Positions 16,906-25,467 are shown, counted from the stretch's first letter. The stretch: 64,000 nucleotides of DNA from Pseudomonas viridiflava (GCF_900580865.1 NZ_UTBZ01000014.1:1-64000); one strand, 5' to 3'. A program made the numbers and translations. The notes: generated from the letters alone by a model not told the origin.

Positions 16906-18320
16906 GGGCGTACTCCAAAGTGGCGGATATCGGTGAGTCGACCGCTGATCGCCGCTGCGGCGACCATTGCCGGGCTCATCAGGTGAGTGCGCGCACCGGC
17001 GCCCTGGCGGCCTTCGAAATTGCGATTGGTGCTGGACGCGCAGCGGTCGCCGGGGGCGAGTACGTCGTCGTTCATCGCCAGGCACATCGAGCAGCCGGAC
17101 TGACGCCATTCAAAACCGGCGTCGATAAAGATCTGCGCCAGCCCTTCGGCCTCGGCCTGAGCGCGAACTTCACTGGAGCCGGGGACGATCATCGCGCGCA
17201 CATGCCCGGCCACGTGCTGACCGCGCACGACGCTGGCGGCATCACGCAGGTCTTCGATCCGCGCGTTGGTGCACGAACCGATAAAGGCGTGGCTGATGAC
17301 GATATCGCTGAGCGCCATGCCCGCTTCGAGGCCCATGTAGTTGAGGGCGCGGCGCATGTCCTGGCGCAGGATCGGGTCGCTGATCGCTTGGGGATCCGGC
17401 ACCCGTGCACCGATAGCAGCGGCCTGATCCGGGCTGGTACCCCAAGTGACCATCGGCTCCAGAATGCTGGCATCGAGGTAAATCTCACGATCAAACACCG
17501 CACCGGGATCGCTGCGCAGCTCGCGCCATGTCTTCAGGCCTTGTTCCCACAGCGCGCCATCAGGTGCGCGCGGCTTGCCCTTGAGATAGGCAAAGACCTT
17601 TTCATCCGGAGCCATGAATGCACCGCGCGCGCCGGCCTCGACCGCCATGTTGCAAATGGTCATGCGCGCTTCAACGCTCAAGGCATCGATGGTCGAGCCG
17701 CAGAATTCGATCGCGTAACCGCTGGCACCGGACGCACCGATGCGGCCGATCAGGGCCATGATCAGGTCTTTGGAGGTCAGGCCCGGTGCGAGATTGCCAT
17801 CCACGGTCACGCGCATACTTTTCAGGCGTTTGTAGACCAGGGTCTGCGAGGCCAGCAGATGCTCGATCTCGGAAGTACCGATGCCGAAACCGAAGGCGCC
17901 GAGTGCGCCATAGGTAGTGGTGTGGCTGTCGCCAGCGGCAATCACCATGCCGGGCAGAATAAAACCCTGCTCCGGGGCGATCACATGTTCGATGCCCTGA
18001 CGTTTGTCGAGGATGTCCAGCAACTCGATGCCGAAGTCCCGGCAATTCTCCGCCAGATACGACACTTGCCGGGCGCCGCCCGCATCCGGCATCGCCGCAA
18101 CCCGGATCGGCGTGGTCGGGTTGACGTGATCGACTACCGCCAGCGCCGTGCCCGGCCGCCAGACATCGCGCCCGGCCGCGCGCAAACCGCTGAACGCCTG
18201 CGGACTGGTGTACTCGTTGATTACCTGGCGATCGATATACAACAGGACATGGCCCTGATCGTCGAGGCGGCACACCGTGTGCGAATCGATCTGTTTGTCG
18301 TAGAGGGTTCTGGCGGTCAT
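16902..18320 (-). CDS. leuC: isopropylmalate isomerase large-subunit paralogue (LeuC-like)
   Basis: A 472-residue aconitase-superfamily large subunit. The [4Fe-4S] ligands are Cys in HAFIGSCTNARIEDL and the pair in SGCSMCLAMN, and the substrate loops GDSHTTTYGALGAFGFGIGT and VDHVNPT are present. With the LeuD-like subunit it would interconvert 2-alkyl- and 3-alkylmalates by dehydration and rehydration. The start is taken as ATG 18320 (MTARTLYDKQI, as in LeuC); a GTG at 18332 is also in frame. The neighbourhood (LysR, haloacid hydrolase, no leuB) differs from the usual leuCDB operon. Confidence 0.85.
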   Translation of the reverse strand: MTARTLYDKQIDSHTVCRLDDQGHVLLYIDRQVINEYTSPQAFSGLRAAGRDVWRPGTALAVVDHVNPTTPIRVAAMPDAGGARQVSYLAENCRDFGIELLDILDKRQGIEHVIAPEQGFILPGMVIAAGDSHTTTYGALGAFGFGIGTSEIEHLLASQTLVYKRLKSMRVTVDGNLAPGLTSKDLIMALIGRIGASGASGYAIEFCGSTIDALSVEARMTICNMAVEAGARGAFMAPDEKVFAYLKGKPRAPDGALWEQGLKTWRELRSDPGAVFDREIYLDASILEPMVTWGTSPDQAAAIGARVPDPQAISDPILRQDMRRALNYMGLEAGMALSDIVISHAFIGSCTNARIEDLRDAASVVRGQHVAGHVRAMIVPGSSEVRAQAEAEGLAQIFIDAGFEWRQSGCSMCLAMNDDVLAPGDRCASSTNRNFEGRQGAGARTHLMSPAMVAAAAISGRLTDIRHFGVRP

Positions 18321-18444
18321 CAAGGCGCTCACTCTGGGAAAATCAGGTGATTGCCATCATAGGGAGCACGGACTCGCCATCAATTGGCAGACAGTGATGG
18401 CGTGGATCATGAATCGTGTTTGATCCCCAGTACCAGCAAAACCC

Positions 18445-18537
18445 TGTAGGAGCTGTCGAGTGCAACGAGGCTGCGATCTTTTGATCTTGTTTTTAAAGAT
18501 CAAGATCAAAAGATCGCAGCGTGCCGCAGCTCCTACA
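18445..18537. repeat. REPIN-like palindrome upstream of fpvG
   Basis: TGTAGGAGCTGTCGAGTGCA at the left and the inverted arm ending GCCGCAGCTCCTACA at the right, with GATCTTTTGATCTT and its complement around the loop. The arms are less perfect than in the copy at 10174, with a small insertion in the left arm. Confidence 0.8.
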
Positions 18538-18728
18538 GTGAAATCTCTCACACCCTGCGAATTGGGAAACATTTGCTTTCATATCGCCTTTCGGGATTTG
18601 CCCCACTCATCCGTCTTATATAGATGCAGGCCGTTCGCGTAGGCAAAAGCCACGAGCGCCTTTCGGGGACTGTTGTGCTGCGAAGCCCGTAGCCGCGCGC
18701 CCTTTCACCGCAAACAAGACGCACAATC
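18538..18728 (+). promoter_or_regulatory. fpvG upstream region
   Basis: This 191-bp leader should hold the iron-responsive promoter of the fpv operon. I see no TAAAT-N16-CGT PvdS site and no convincing Fur box. CGTCTTATATAG at 18612-18623 resembles the -10 region of iron-starvation ECF sigma promoters, but no matching -35 is clear. Confidence 0.25.
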
Positions 18729-19931
18729 ATGTCGAAGAAATCCCGCTCCAAACTGTGGTTCCTCGTTCATAGCTGGCTGGCGTTACCGATCTGGTTCTTT
18801 GTGCTGATCGTCTGTGTCACTGGCACTCTGGCGGTGGTCAGCCAGGAAATCGTCTGGCTGGCCAACCCGCAGATGCGCGCCAGTCAGCCCGCCGACGATG
18901 CACCGCTGCTCAGCTTTGAGCAGGTGCTGGCCGCCATCAAAAAGGCCGAACCGCAAACACTGGTAGAAAGCATCAGCCGACCGGACGAATCACACTTCGC
19001 CCTCGACGTCAGCGTCAGTTATCCGGACGGACGTTCGCAGACCGTTTACGTCAACCCGTACACCGGCGTGATACAAGGCAGCGCACCCGACTTCAACTTC
19101 CAGGCCTTTACCCGCGCCCTGCATGGCTGGTGGCTGGTGCCCTTCACCAACGGTTACAGCTGGGGCTGGTATCTGGTGTCGTTCCTCGGTTTGCCGATGC
19201 TCGCCTCGCTGGTGACCGGCCTTGTGGTGTACAAGCGTTTCTGGAAAGGCTTTCTGCGCCCGACCTTGCGCATTCGCCACGGCGCACGGATTTTCTGGGG
19301 CGACTTCCACCGCCTCAGCGGGATCTGGTCGATCTGGTTTATCGCGGTGATTTCGATAACCGGTACCTGGTTCCTGATTCAGGCTTTCATGTTCGACAAC
19401 CAGGTGTCGATTTCCACCGAGCCCATTATTCCAGCCATGGCGCGTGAAAGCGTGCCGATCTCGGCTGATGCTTCGCCGCCGCCACGGATCAGCCTGGATC
19501 GCGCGGTGGAGATCGCCGAACAGAAAATCCCCGGCCTTGAAGTCAGCTTCATCAGCATGCCCGGCAATGCCTACAGTCACATGAGCGTCGGCGGTCGCGG
19601 CTGGTATCCGCTGATGTTCCAGACGGCCACGCTCAACCCGTTCAACGGTGACATGGCTGCCTCGCGACTGATCACCGACCGCTCTTCCCTGGAGTTCGTC
19701 ACCGAGTCCATGCGTCCGCTGCACACCGGTGATTTCGGTGGACTGTGGATCAAGCTGATCTGGTTCTTCTTCGGCCTGCTGTTGAGCATGATGGTGCTCA
19801 GCGGTCTGTTGATCTGGACCAAACGCACCGCTCTGGCCACCGCCAATGCGCTCAAGCGCGAAAGCAAGAAGGCCCGCAGCGCCCCGGCACAACCGGCCCT
19901 CGCCCGTGAAACCTCGGAGGCAAACCTGTGA
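18729..19931 (+). CDS. fpvG: ferripyoverdine inner-membrane reductase FpvG (PepSY-TM family)
   Basis: A 400-residue PepSY-associated membrane protein with four hydrophobic segments (about residues 12-38, 148-166, 196-218 and 338-360) and two periplasmic loops with PepSY-like sequence. His residues beside the helices (FLVHSWL, ALHGWW, DFHRLSG, PLHTGDF) could bind haem. In P. aeruginosa the homologue reduces ferripyoverdine iron in the periplasm. It is first of eight tightly packed genes in the same order as fpvGHJKCDEF (PA2403-PA2410); it overlaps fpvH by four bases. The name rests on order and family. Confidence 0.85.
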   Translation: MSKKSRSKLWFLVHSWLALPIWFFVLIVCVTGTLAVVSQEIVWLANPQMRASQPADDAPLLSFEQVLAAIKKAEPQTLVESISRPDESHFALDVSVSYPDGRSQTVYVNPYTGVIQGSAPDFNFQAFTRALHGWWLVPFTNGYSWGWYLVSFLGLPMLASLVTGLVVYKRFWKGFLRPTLRIRHGARIFWGDFHRLSGIWSIWFIAVISITGTWFLIQAFMFDNQVSISTEPIIPAMARESVPISADASPPPRISLDRAVEIAEQKIPGLEVSFISMPGNAYSHMSVGGRGWYPLMFQTATLNPFNGDMAASRLITDRSSLEFVTESMRPLHTGDFGGLWIKLIWFFFGLLLSMMVLSGLLIWTKRTALATANALKRESKKARSAPAQPALARETSEANL

Positions 19932-20470
19932 GCCAGTCCAGCACCGCCAACCCACCGTCGCGCCTGAGCCGCTTCTGGCACAAATGGCGCTTCCACATCA
20001 ATGCGCTGCTGCTGCTGATCCCGTTGGGATTCATGCCCAAGTACTTCGCCGACGTGTCGCTGTTTCGCGGCGATAGCGGCCTGGGCGAGCGCGAAATAGG
20101 TGACGTTCAGGTCGGCCCGTGGAGCTTGCGCCTGGCCGAACTGCGCAACGAAGCCCCGCATTTGAGCGGTCCCGCCGGCTACATGAAGGACTTCAACGCA
20201 GCGCTGTGCGATGCCTGCGTTGAACAGGTCAAGGCCACCTATCTGCGCATCGGCAAACCGCGCAGCCTGCGCGCCGCCGGGGTGATTTTCTTCGGTACAC
20301 CGTATCGCATGGGCAGCCAACTGCCGGTTCCGGAAAAAACCAAAGCCGACGCCGAACTGTGGATCACCATGGAAGGCTGGGACGGCAGCATGCATCAGGC
20401 TTCGATCCCTCTGAGTCAGGCCTCCCCCGCCACCATTGCCTGGTTGAACAAACAAGGAGCCAAACCATGA
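19928..20470 (+). CDS. fpvH: FpvH, inner-membrane partner of FpvG
   Basis: A 180-residue protein with one N-terminal membrane segment (INALLLLIPLGFMPKYFA) and a periplasmic domain containing the cysteine pair LCDACVEQ. Stand-alone homologues are often labelled as hypothetical or thiamine-pyrophosphate-binding, without good reason that I can see. It overlaps fpvG and fpvJ by ATGA at both ends, so it is translationally coupled. In P. aeruginosa FpvH supports the FpvG reductase; the role here is inferred from order. Confidence 0.78.
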   Translation: MSQSSTANPPSRLSRFWHKWRFHINALLLLIPLGFMPKYFADVSLFRGDSGLGEREIGDVQVGPWSLRLAELRNEAPHLSGPAGYMKDFNAALCDACVEQVKATYLRIGKPRSLRAAGVIFFGTPYRMGSQLPVPEKTKADAELWITMEGWDGSMHQASIPLSQASPATIAWLNKQGAKP

Positions 20471-20808
20471 CTTGCTCGCAACGCTTCTCCCGCCTGCGCT
20501 TGAATACCGCGCTGCTGGTGCTGTGCGCCGGCTTCAGTGCCAGTGCGCTGGCACACAACCCGATGTGCGAATGCAAAGCCATCGACGCCGAGCAGATCAA
20601 ATGCACCGGTGGTTTCTCCGACGGCAGCGGTGCGCCGGGGGTGACCCTCGATGTGATCGGCTATGACGAAACCGTTCTGGTACCGGGCAAACTCGGCGGT
20701 GACTCGACCCTGACCTTCAAGAAACCCGGCACCGAGTTCTACGTACTGTTCGACGCGGGTCCCGGCCACGTTGTGGAAATCGACCAAGCGGATATCGAAA
20801 CCCCATGA
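20467..20808 (+). CDS. fpvJ: FpvJ, small periplasmic protein of the ferripyoverdine system
   Basis: A 113-residue exported protein. A signal peptide ends at SASALA, then a cysteine-rich start HNPMCECKAIDAEQIKC leads into a small beta-rich domain. The spacing of cysteines suggests disulfide or metal binding. The start at 20467 is fixed by the ATGA overlap with fpvH. It overlaps fpvK by four bases as well. Function follows from position in the fpvGHJK group. Confidence 0.75.
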   Translation: MTCSQRFSRLRLNTALLVLCAGFSASALAHNPMCECKAIDAEQIKCTGGFSDGSGAPGVTLDVIGYDETVLVPGKLGGDSTLTFKKPGTEFYVLFDAGPGHVVEIDQADIETP

Positions 20809-21380
20809 GTACGCCCACCACACACGTTGTGCGCCCCGCCGGTGCCGGTCATGAAACCCTCAATGTGCTGCTGTTGTGCCTGTTGATCCTTGCGGTCGCC
20901 GGCTCAGTCGTCGCGTGGCGCGGGGTTTCCCATGAACCGGAACCGGTCGCGACCAATCAACTTGACGCGCGCCGCGACCTCAGTGCTTCAGAGCAAGGCA
21001 TCTACGCCGACCTGCGGGTGACCCTCGACGAAATCCGCTTGCTGCGCGAAGAACAGCAAGCCCTGCCGACGCCGCAGACCCTGGCCGACGAAGGATTTGC
21101 CCCGTTTGCCCGGGATGCGAGTTCGGTCAGCCGCGGTGGGCATGCCTGGCAGTTGCTGGGGAATACCGCCTATTTCGGCCATAGCCAGAGCACAGCCGTC
21201 GCCGGTTCGTTCGTGATGTTGCTCAGCGCTGACAACAAGGCTGCGCCGGACATCTGGCTCAACCGCGATGCCAATCTGCAAGCGCCGACCGAACTGACCG
21301 AAGCCGCCCTGTCCGCCTCTGGCTGGAAACAGATCGTCGCGCAATACGATGCCGGGGTTACCCGCGAACATCGCCATTGA
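20805..21380 (+). CDS. fpvK: FpvK, membrane-anchored protein (DUF6162-like)
   Basis: A 191-residue protein with one N-terminal membrane anchor (about residues 18-40, LNVLLLCLLILAVAGSVVAW) and a periplasmic domain starting with a helical segment (LRVTLDEIRLLREEQQALP). It is the fourth of the conserved fpvGHJK set that assists iron reduction. I recognise the family but no motif that gives a biochemical activity. Confidence 0.72.
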   Translation: MSTPTTHVVRPAGAGHETLNVLLLCLLILAVAGSVVAWRGVSHEPEPVATNQLDARRDLSASEQGIYADLRVTLDEIRLLREEQQALPTPQTLADEGFAPFARDASSVSRGGHAWQLLGNTAYFGHSQSTAVAGSFVMLLSADNKAAPDIWLNRDANLQAPTELTEAALSASGWKQIVAQYDAGVTREHRH

Positions 21381-21415
21381 TTCCTCGCCCTCATCCGAGA
21401 GAAGACCGTTTGCCC

Positions 21416-22345
21416 ATGTCTATTTCATCGCCTCGCCGTCCATTGTTGCGTCTGTTTCTGCTCGGCCTCTGCGCCTGCCTGCTGAGTCCACTGGCCAGCG
21501 CCGATCAGGCCAAACGCCTGCGCATCGGCATTACCCTGCATCCCTATTACAGCTATGTGACGAACATCGTCGGCGACAAGGCCGAGGTGGTACCGCTGAT
21601 TCCCGCCGGCTTCAATCCGCATGCCTACGAGCCAAGGGCCGAGGACATCAAGCGCATCAGCGGGCTGGATGTGATCGTGCTCAACGGTGTCGGCCATGAC
21701 GACTTCGCCGACCGCATGATCGCCGCCAGCGAAACGCCGAACATCAAAACCATCGAAGCCAACGAGAACGTACCGTTGCTGGCCGCCACCGGGGTTGCCG
21801 CGCGCGGTGCCGGCAAAGTGGTGAACCCGCACACGTTCCTGTCGATCAGCGCCTCCATTGCACAGGTCAACAATATTGCCCGCGAACTGGGCAAGCTTGA
21901 TCCGGACAATGCCAAGACCTACACGCAAAACGCTCGCGCCTACGGCAAACGCCTGCGGCAGATGCGCGCCGACGCGCTGGCAAAACTGACTCAAGCGCCG
22001 AACGCAGAACTGCGCGTGGCCACAGTGCACGCCGCTTACGACTATCTGCTGCGTGAATTCGGCCTGGAAGTGACCGCCGTGGTTGAACCGGCCCACGGGA
22101 TCGAGCCAAGCCCGAGCCAGTTGAAGAAGACCATCGACCAATTGCGTGAACTGGACGTGAAGGTGATCTTCTCGGAGATGGATTTCCCCTCCACTTACGT
22201 CGAAACGATTCAGCGTGAATCCGGCGTGAAGCTGTATCCGCTGTCGCACATTTCCTACGGTGAATACACCGCCGACAAGTACGAAAAGGAAATGACCGGC
22301 AACCTCAACACCGTGGTGCGGGCGATTCAGGAGTCGGGCGCATGA
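21416..22345 (+). CDS. fpvC: periplasmic metal-binding protein FpvC (ZnuA/TroA-like)
   Basis: A 309-residue cluster A-I solute-binding protein. A signal peptide ends at SPLASA, and candidate metal ligands are His in LHPYYSYV, GFNPHAYEP, NPHTF and EPAHGIEP. The His-rich loop of zinc-specific ZnuA is absent. In P. aeruginosa FpvC chelates the iron released from pyoverdine and passes it to the FpvDE transporter. ATG 21416 gives a clean signal peptide with GAGAGAAG 10 bases upstream; a TTG at 21377 overlapping the fpvK stop is an alternative. It overlaps fpvD by ATGA. Confidence 0.85.
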   Translation: MSISSPRRPLLRLFLLGLCACLLSPLASADQAKRLRIGITLHPYYSYVTNIVGDKAEVVPLIPAGFNPHAYEPRAEDIKRISGLDVIVLNGVGHDDFADRMIAASETPNIKTIEANENVPLLAATGVAARGAGKVVNPHTFLSISASIAQVNNIARELGKLDPDNAKTYTQNARAYGKRLRQMRADALAKLTQAPNAELRVATVHAAYDYLLREFGLEVTAVVEPAHGIEPSPSQLKKTIDQLRELDVKVIFSEMDFPSTYVETIQRESGVKLYPLSHISYGEYTADKYEKEMTGNLNTVVRAIQESGA

Positions 22346-23190
22346 CTTCCAGAGAAACCCTCTCCCCCGAAAACACCGAGTCCCCTGTGGGAGCGAGCCT
22401 GCTCGCGAAGGCGTCGGGTCAGGCAACACATTTATTGAATGACACTCCGCTATCGCGAGCAGGCTCACTCCTACAGGTTTCGGGGCCGACTTTGGATTTT
22501 GCGGAAGTCTCTCTGACCCTCGGCCGCACGACGATTCTCGACAAGGTCACCTTCCAGGTGCAGCCCGGCAGCGTACACGCGCTGGTAGGTCCCAACGGTG
22601 GCGGCAAGAGTTCGCTGATCAAAACCCTGCTCGGGCAAATGCCACACCAGGGCCAGCTCAGCCTGCAATGGCCCGGCGAACCCGGCACCATCGGTTACGT
22701 GCCGCAGGCGCTGGAGTTCGATCGCGGCTTGCCGATGACTGTCGACGATTTCATGGCTGCCATGTGTCAGCGCCGACCGGCGTTTCTCGGTTTGAGCAAG
22801 CGTTACGCCGGTGCCATTGGTGAAGCGCTGGAACGCGTCGGCATGCAGGACAAGCGCAAGCGGCGCATGGGCGCGCTGTCCGGAGGTGAACGGCAGCGCG
22901 TTCTGCTCGCACAAGGTTTGATTCCGGCACCGCAATTGCTGGTGCTGGATGAGCCGATGTCAGCCCTCGATGAAGCCGGGATTCAGGTGTTCGAGCGCCT
23001 GCTCAATGACTGGCGCGCGGCGGGCATCACCGTGCTGTGGATCGAGCACGATCTGGAAGCAGTCGGACGTCTGGCCAATCGGGTCACCGGTCTGAACCGT
23101 CGTGTGCTGTTCGACGCTACGCCACAACAGGCGCTGACCCCGGAACGTCTGCTCACGCTGTTTTCCACCCATCCACGGAGCGCTGTCTGA
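22342..23190 (+). CDS. fpvD: ABC transporter ATPase FpvD with REPIN-encoded N-terminal insert
   Basis: A 282-residue ABC ATPase of the metal-uptake type. Walker A is GPNGGGKSS, the signature is LSGGERQRV, Walker B is LLVLDEP, and the switch His is in WIEHD. It pairs with FpvE. Unusually, residues 15-46 are encoded by a complete REPIN (22384-22477) that stays open in this frame, adding about 31 residues before the first strand of the ATPase (LDFAEVSLTLG). The coupled ATG at 22342 overlaps the fpvC stop. An in-frame TTG at 22492, after the repeat, could be an alternative start but has no clear ribosome-binding site. Confidence 0.85.
   Translation: MTSRETLSPENTESPVGASLLAKASGQATHLLNDTPLSRAGSLLQVSGPTLDFAEVSLTLGRTTILDKVTFQVQPGSVHALVGPNGGGKSSLIKTLLGQMPHQGQLSLQWPGEPGTIGYVPQALEFDRGLPMTVDDFMAAMCQRRPAFLGLSKRYAGAIGEALERVGMQDKRKRRMGALSGGERQRVLLAQGLIPAPQLLVLDEPMSALDEAGIQVFERLLNDWRAAGITVLWIEHDLEAVGRLANRVTGLNRRVLFDATPQQALTPERLLTLFSTHPRSAV
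22384..22477. repeat. REPIN inside the fpvD coding sequence
   Basis: Left REP arm CCTGTGGGAGCGAGCCTGCT (from 22384) and inverted right arm ending GCTCACTCCTACAGG (to 22477) with about 45 bp between. It begins exactly at a codon boundary of fpvD (codon 15) and has no stop in that frame. Confidence 0.9.
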
Positions 23191-24089
23191 TGAGTTACGA
23201 AGCCTTTCGTTTGATGGTGCAGGGCTGGGCCTCGTCCGGTTATCTGCCGGAAGCGCTGGCCTACGGTTTTGTCGTTAATGCGTTGCTCGCCGGCCTGCTG
23301 ATCGGCCCGGTACTCGGCGGCCTCGGCACGCTGGTCGTGGTCAAGCGCTTCGCGTTTTTCTCCGAAGCGGTGGGCCATGCGGCACTGACTGGTGTTGCCA
23401 TCGGTATCCTGCTCGGCGAACCCTACACCGGCCCCTATGGCAGCCTGTTCGGTTACTGCTTGCTGTTCGGCATTCTGCTCAACTATCTGCGCAACCGCAC
23501 CGGCCTGGCGCCGGACACCTTGATCGGCGTATTCCTCTCGGTGTCGCTGGCACTGGGCGCAAGTCTGCTGTTGATTCTTGCGGGCAAGATCAATGTGCAC
23601 ATTCTCGAGAATGTGTTGTTCGGCTCAGTGCTGACGGTCAATGGCAACGATCTGGCGGTGTTGGCGATTGTCGGTTCGCTGGTCATGGCCTTCGCCTTGC
23701 CGCTGTACAACCGCATCATGCTCGCCAGTTTCAATCCGCAACTGGCGGCCGTACGCGGGGTGGCGGTGAAGACTCTGGATTATCTGTTCGTGATTCTGGT
23801 GACGCTGATCACCGTGGCCGCGGTGAAAGTCATCGGCGCGATTCTGGTTGGCGCACTGCTGGTGATTCCAGCCGCGGCGGCGCGTTTGCTCAGCCAGTCG
23901 CTCAAGGGCTTCTTCTGGTGCTCGGTGCTGATCGCCACGGTCAGCACGCTGTGCGGGATTCTTGCGCCGATTGTGTTTGACCTGCCGATTCCATCCGGCG
24001 CCGCGATCATTCTGGTCGCCGGCATAGCCTTCGCCCTCGCCGCCATTGCGCGCGGGGTTGTCCCGAGTTTGAAAGGGAATCTTGGATAA
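23190..24089 (+). CDS. fpvE: ABC transporter permease FpvE (ZnuB-like)
   Basis: A 299-residue inner-membrane permease of the ABC-3 (ZnuB/TroC) family, with seven to eight hydrophobic segments. The family loop SEAVGHAALTGVAIG near residue 63 contacts the ATPase. It forms the metal channel with FpvD and receives iron from FpvC/FpvF. The start overlaps the fpvD stop (TGATG), and the stop abuts the fpvF start (TAAATG), so the four genes fpvCDEF are coupled. Confidence 0.88.
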   Translation: MSYEAFRLMVQGWASSGYLPEALAYGFVVNALLAGLLIGPVLGGLGTLVVVKRFAFFSEAVGHAALTGVAIGILLGEPYTGPYGSLFGYCLLFGILLNYLRNRTGLAPDTLIGVFLSVSLALGASLLLILAGKINVHILENVLFGSVLTVNGNDLAVLAIVGSLVMAFALPLYNRIMLASFNPQLAAVRGVAVKTLDYLFVILVTLITVAAVKVIGAILVGALLVIPAAAARLLSQSLKGFFWCSVLIATVSTLCGILAPIVFDLPIPSGAAIILVAGIAFALAAIARGVVPSLKGNLG

Positions 24090-24995
24090 ATGACTTTTTC
24101 ACTGCGAAAACTGACCTTGGCCATGACCCTGTGCGGCGTGGTCTGTACACCGTTGATGGCCGCCGAAAAAGCTAAGCCGCTGCAGGTACTGGCCTCCTTG
24201 CCCATCACCTTTGGCTTGGCAGAAGCGCTGCTCAAGGGCACTGATGTCAATCTCGAACGGGCGGCGCCGGCGAACCTGCCGGGCAGCCGTCAGAGTGCCT
24301 ACTTTACGGGGCGTGGAGCGCCGGCCCTGAGCAAACTGGCAACCGGTGCCGATGCCGTCATTGGCGTGCGCTCGCTGTGGCCAGATGACCAGTTGTACCC
24401 GATCGCCCGCCGCAGCAATATCCGCATCGTTGAAGTCGATGCGGCGCGCCCGGTCGACGGCGCCCTGCCGGGCATTGCCGTACAACCGGATCTGAAGGTC
24501 GATGGCTTGAACAGTCAGCCATGGCTGGCCAGCAACAACATGGGACGCATGGCGGATGTGATGGCGGCGGATCTGGTGCGCCTGGCACCGAGCGCCAAGC
24601 CGAAAATCGAGGCCAACCTGGCGACGTTGAAGCAGCGTTTGCTGAAGCTCAGCGCCGACAGCGAGGCGCGTCTGGCCAGCGCCGACAATCTGAGCGTGAT
24701 GAGTTTGAGCGATCACTTCGGTTATTTGATCGGCAGTCTCAATCTGGAGCTGATCGGCGAGGATCCACGGCCGGATGCCGAGTGGTCGCCGGAAGATCTG
24801 AAAAAACTCACGGCAACGCTCAAGGACAACGATGTGGCGGTGGTGCTGCATCATCGCCAGCCGTCGGAGCCGGTGAAAGCGGCGATTGCTGAGTCGGGTA
24901 GCCATCTGGTGGTGCTGAGTACCGATGCAGCGGATCCTGTGGCGGAGCTGGAAGGCAATGTGGATCTGGTGTTGAAGGGTTTGAGCGGGACGTAA
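24090..24995 (+). CDS. fpvF: periplasmic binding protein FpvF
   Basis: A 301-residue exported protein (signal ends at TPLMAA) of the metal-binding receptor fold but divergent from FpvC. Expected ligand positions are poorly kept, with only SLSDHFGYL and VVLHHRQPS carrying histidines. In P. aeruginosa FpvF binds pyoverdine and ferripyoverdine and works with FpvC. It is the last gene of the operon, followed by a REPIN and a strong hairpin terminator. Confidence 0.82.
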   Translation: MTFSLRKLTLAMTLCGVVCTPLMAAEKAKPLQVLASLPITFGLAEALLKGTDVNLERAAPANLPGSRQSAYFTGRGAPALSKLATGADAVIGVRSLWPDDQLYPIARRSNIRIVEVDAARPVDGALPGIAVQPDLKVDGLNSQPWLASNNMGRMADVMAADLVRLAPSAKPKIEANLATLKQRLLKLSADSEARLASADNLSVMSLSDHFGYLIGSLNLELIGEDPRPDAEWSPEDLKKLTATLKDNDVAVVLHHRQPSEPVKAAIAESGSHLVVLSTDAADPVAELEGNVDLVLKGLSGT

Positions 24996-25020
24996 TTTCA
25001 GCTGAAACCGCGTTATCGTT

Positions 25021-25096
25021 CTTCGCGAGCAGGCTCGCTCCCACTGGGGATTGTGCACGATACAGATCCCATGTGGGAGCGAGCCTGCTCGCGAAG
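25021..25096. repeat. REPIN downstream of fpvF
   Basis: Arms CTTCGCGAGCAGGCTCGCTC (from 25021) and GGGAGCGAGCCTGCTCGCGA (to 25095) with an imperfect inner palindrome (GGGATTG... / ...ATCCC). It lies between the fpv operon and its terminator. Confidence 0.85.
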
Positions 25097-25124
25097 GGGC
25101 CAGCCCGGGCAACACAAATCCAAG

Positions 25125-25173
25125 GCAAAAAGAAACCCGCTGACTGTCACCAGTCCAGCGGGTTTCTTTTTGC
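25125..25173. terminator. bidirectional intrinsic terminator between fpvF and mbtH
   Basis: An 18-bp perfect stem (GCAAAAAGAAACCCGCTG, 25125-25142, with its complement 25156-25173) and a 13-base loop. The T-run TTTCTTTTT on the plus strand and its mirror on the minus strand let it end both the rightward fpv and the leftward pvdH-mbtH transcripts. Confidence 0.88.
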
Positions 25174-25181
25174 CCGGCTGC

Positions 25182-25406
25182 TTATTGCGCGGCAGCCTGC
25201 CCTTCCATCTTCTGACGCAGGCTCAGCGGACGCATGTCAGTCCAGGTTTCTTCGATGTAGGCCAGGCATTCCTTTTTCAGGCCGCTCTTGCCCACGGTGC
25301 GCCAGCCTTCCGGCACGGCTTTGTAGTCCGGCCAGATCGAGTATTGCTCTTCGTGGTTGACCACGACCTGAAAGAGGATGTCCTCGCGGTCGAATACTGA
25401 CGTCAT
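25182..25406 (-). CDS. mbtH: MbtH-family adenylation-domain partner
   Basis: A 74-residue MbtH-like protein. The family signature is complete: [19 protein letters not shown], then a second conserved Trp in [11 protein letters not shown]. These small proteins bind NRPS adenylation domains and make them soluble and active, so its clients are probably PvdL and the other pyoverdine synthetases. It lies downstream of pvdH, but a separate PvdS-type promoter overlaps the pvdH stop codon. The P. aeruginosa counterpart is PA2412. Confidence 0.95.
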   Translation of the reverse strand: MTSVFDREDILFQVVVNHEEQYSIWPDYKAVPEGWRTVGKSGLKKECLAYIEETWTDMRPLSLRQKMEGQAAAQ

Positions 25407-25467
25407 GCTGGTTCTCCATCGTTGTAAGGGTGGGCTGCACGAGGGGTGCAGCCGGGTATGTAGAAAG

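Noticed and set aside
16920..18350. 476-codon open frame antisense to the leuC-like gene
   Set aside because: The minus-strand frame has complete aconitase-family motifs; the plus-strand translation is low-complexity and arginine-rich with no recognisable family.
18538..18728. A PvdS box or Fur box upstream of fpvG
   Set aside because: No TAAAT-N16-CGT match and no GATAAT-type repeats could be found on either strand.
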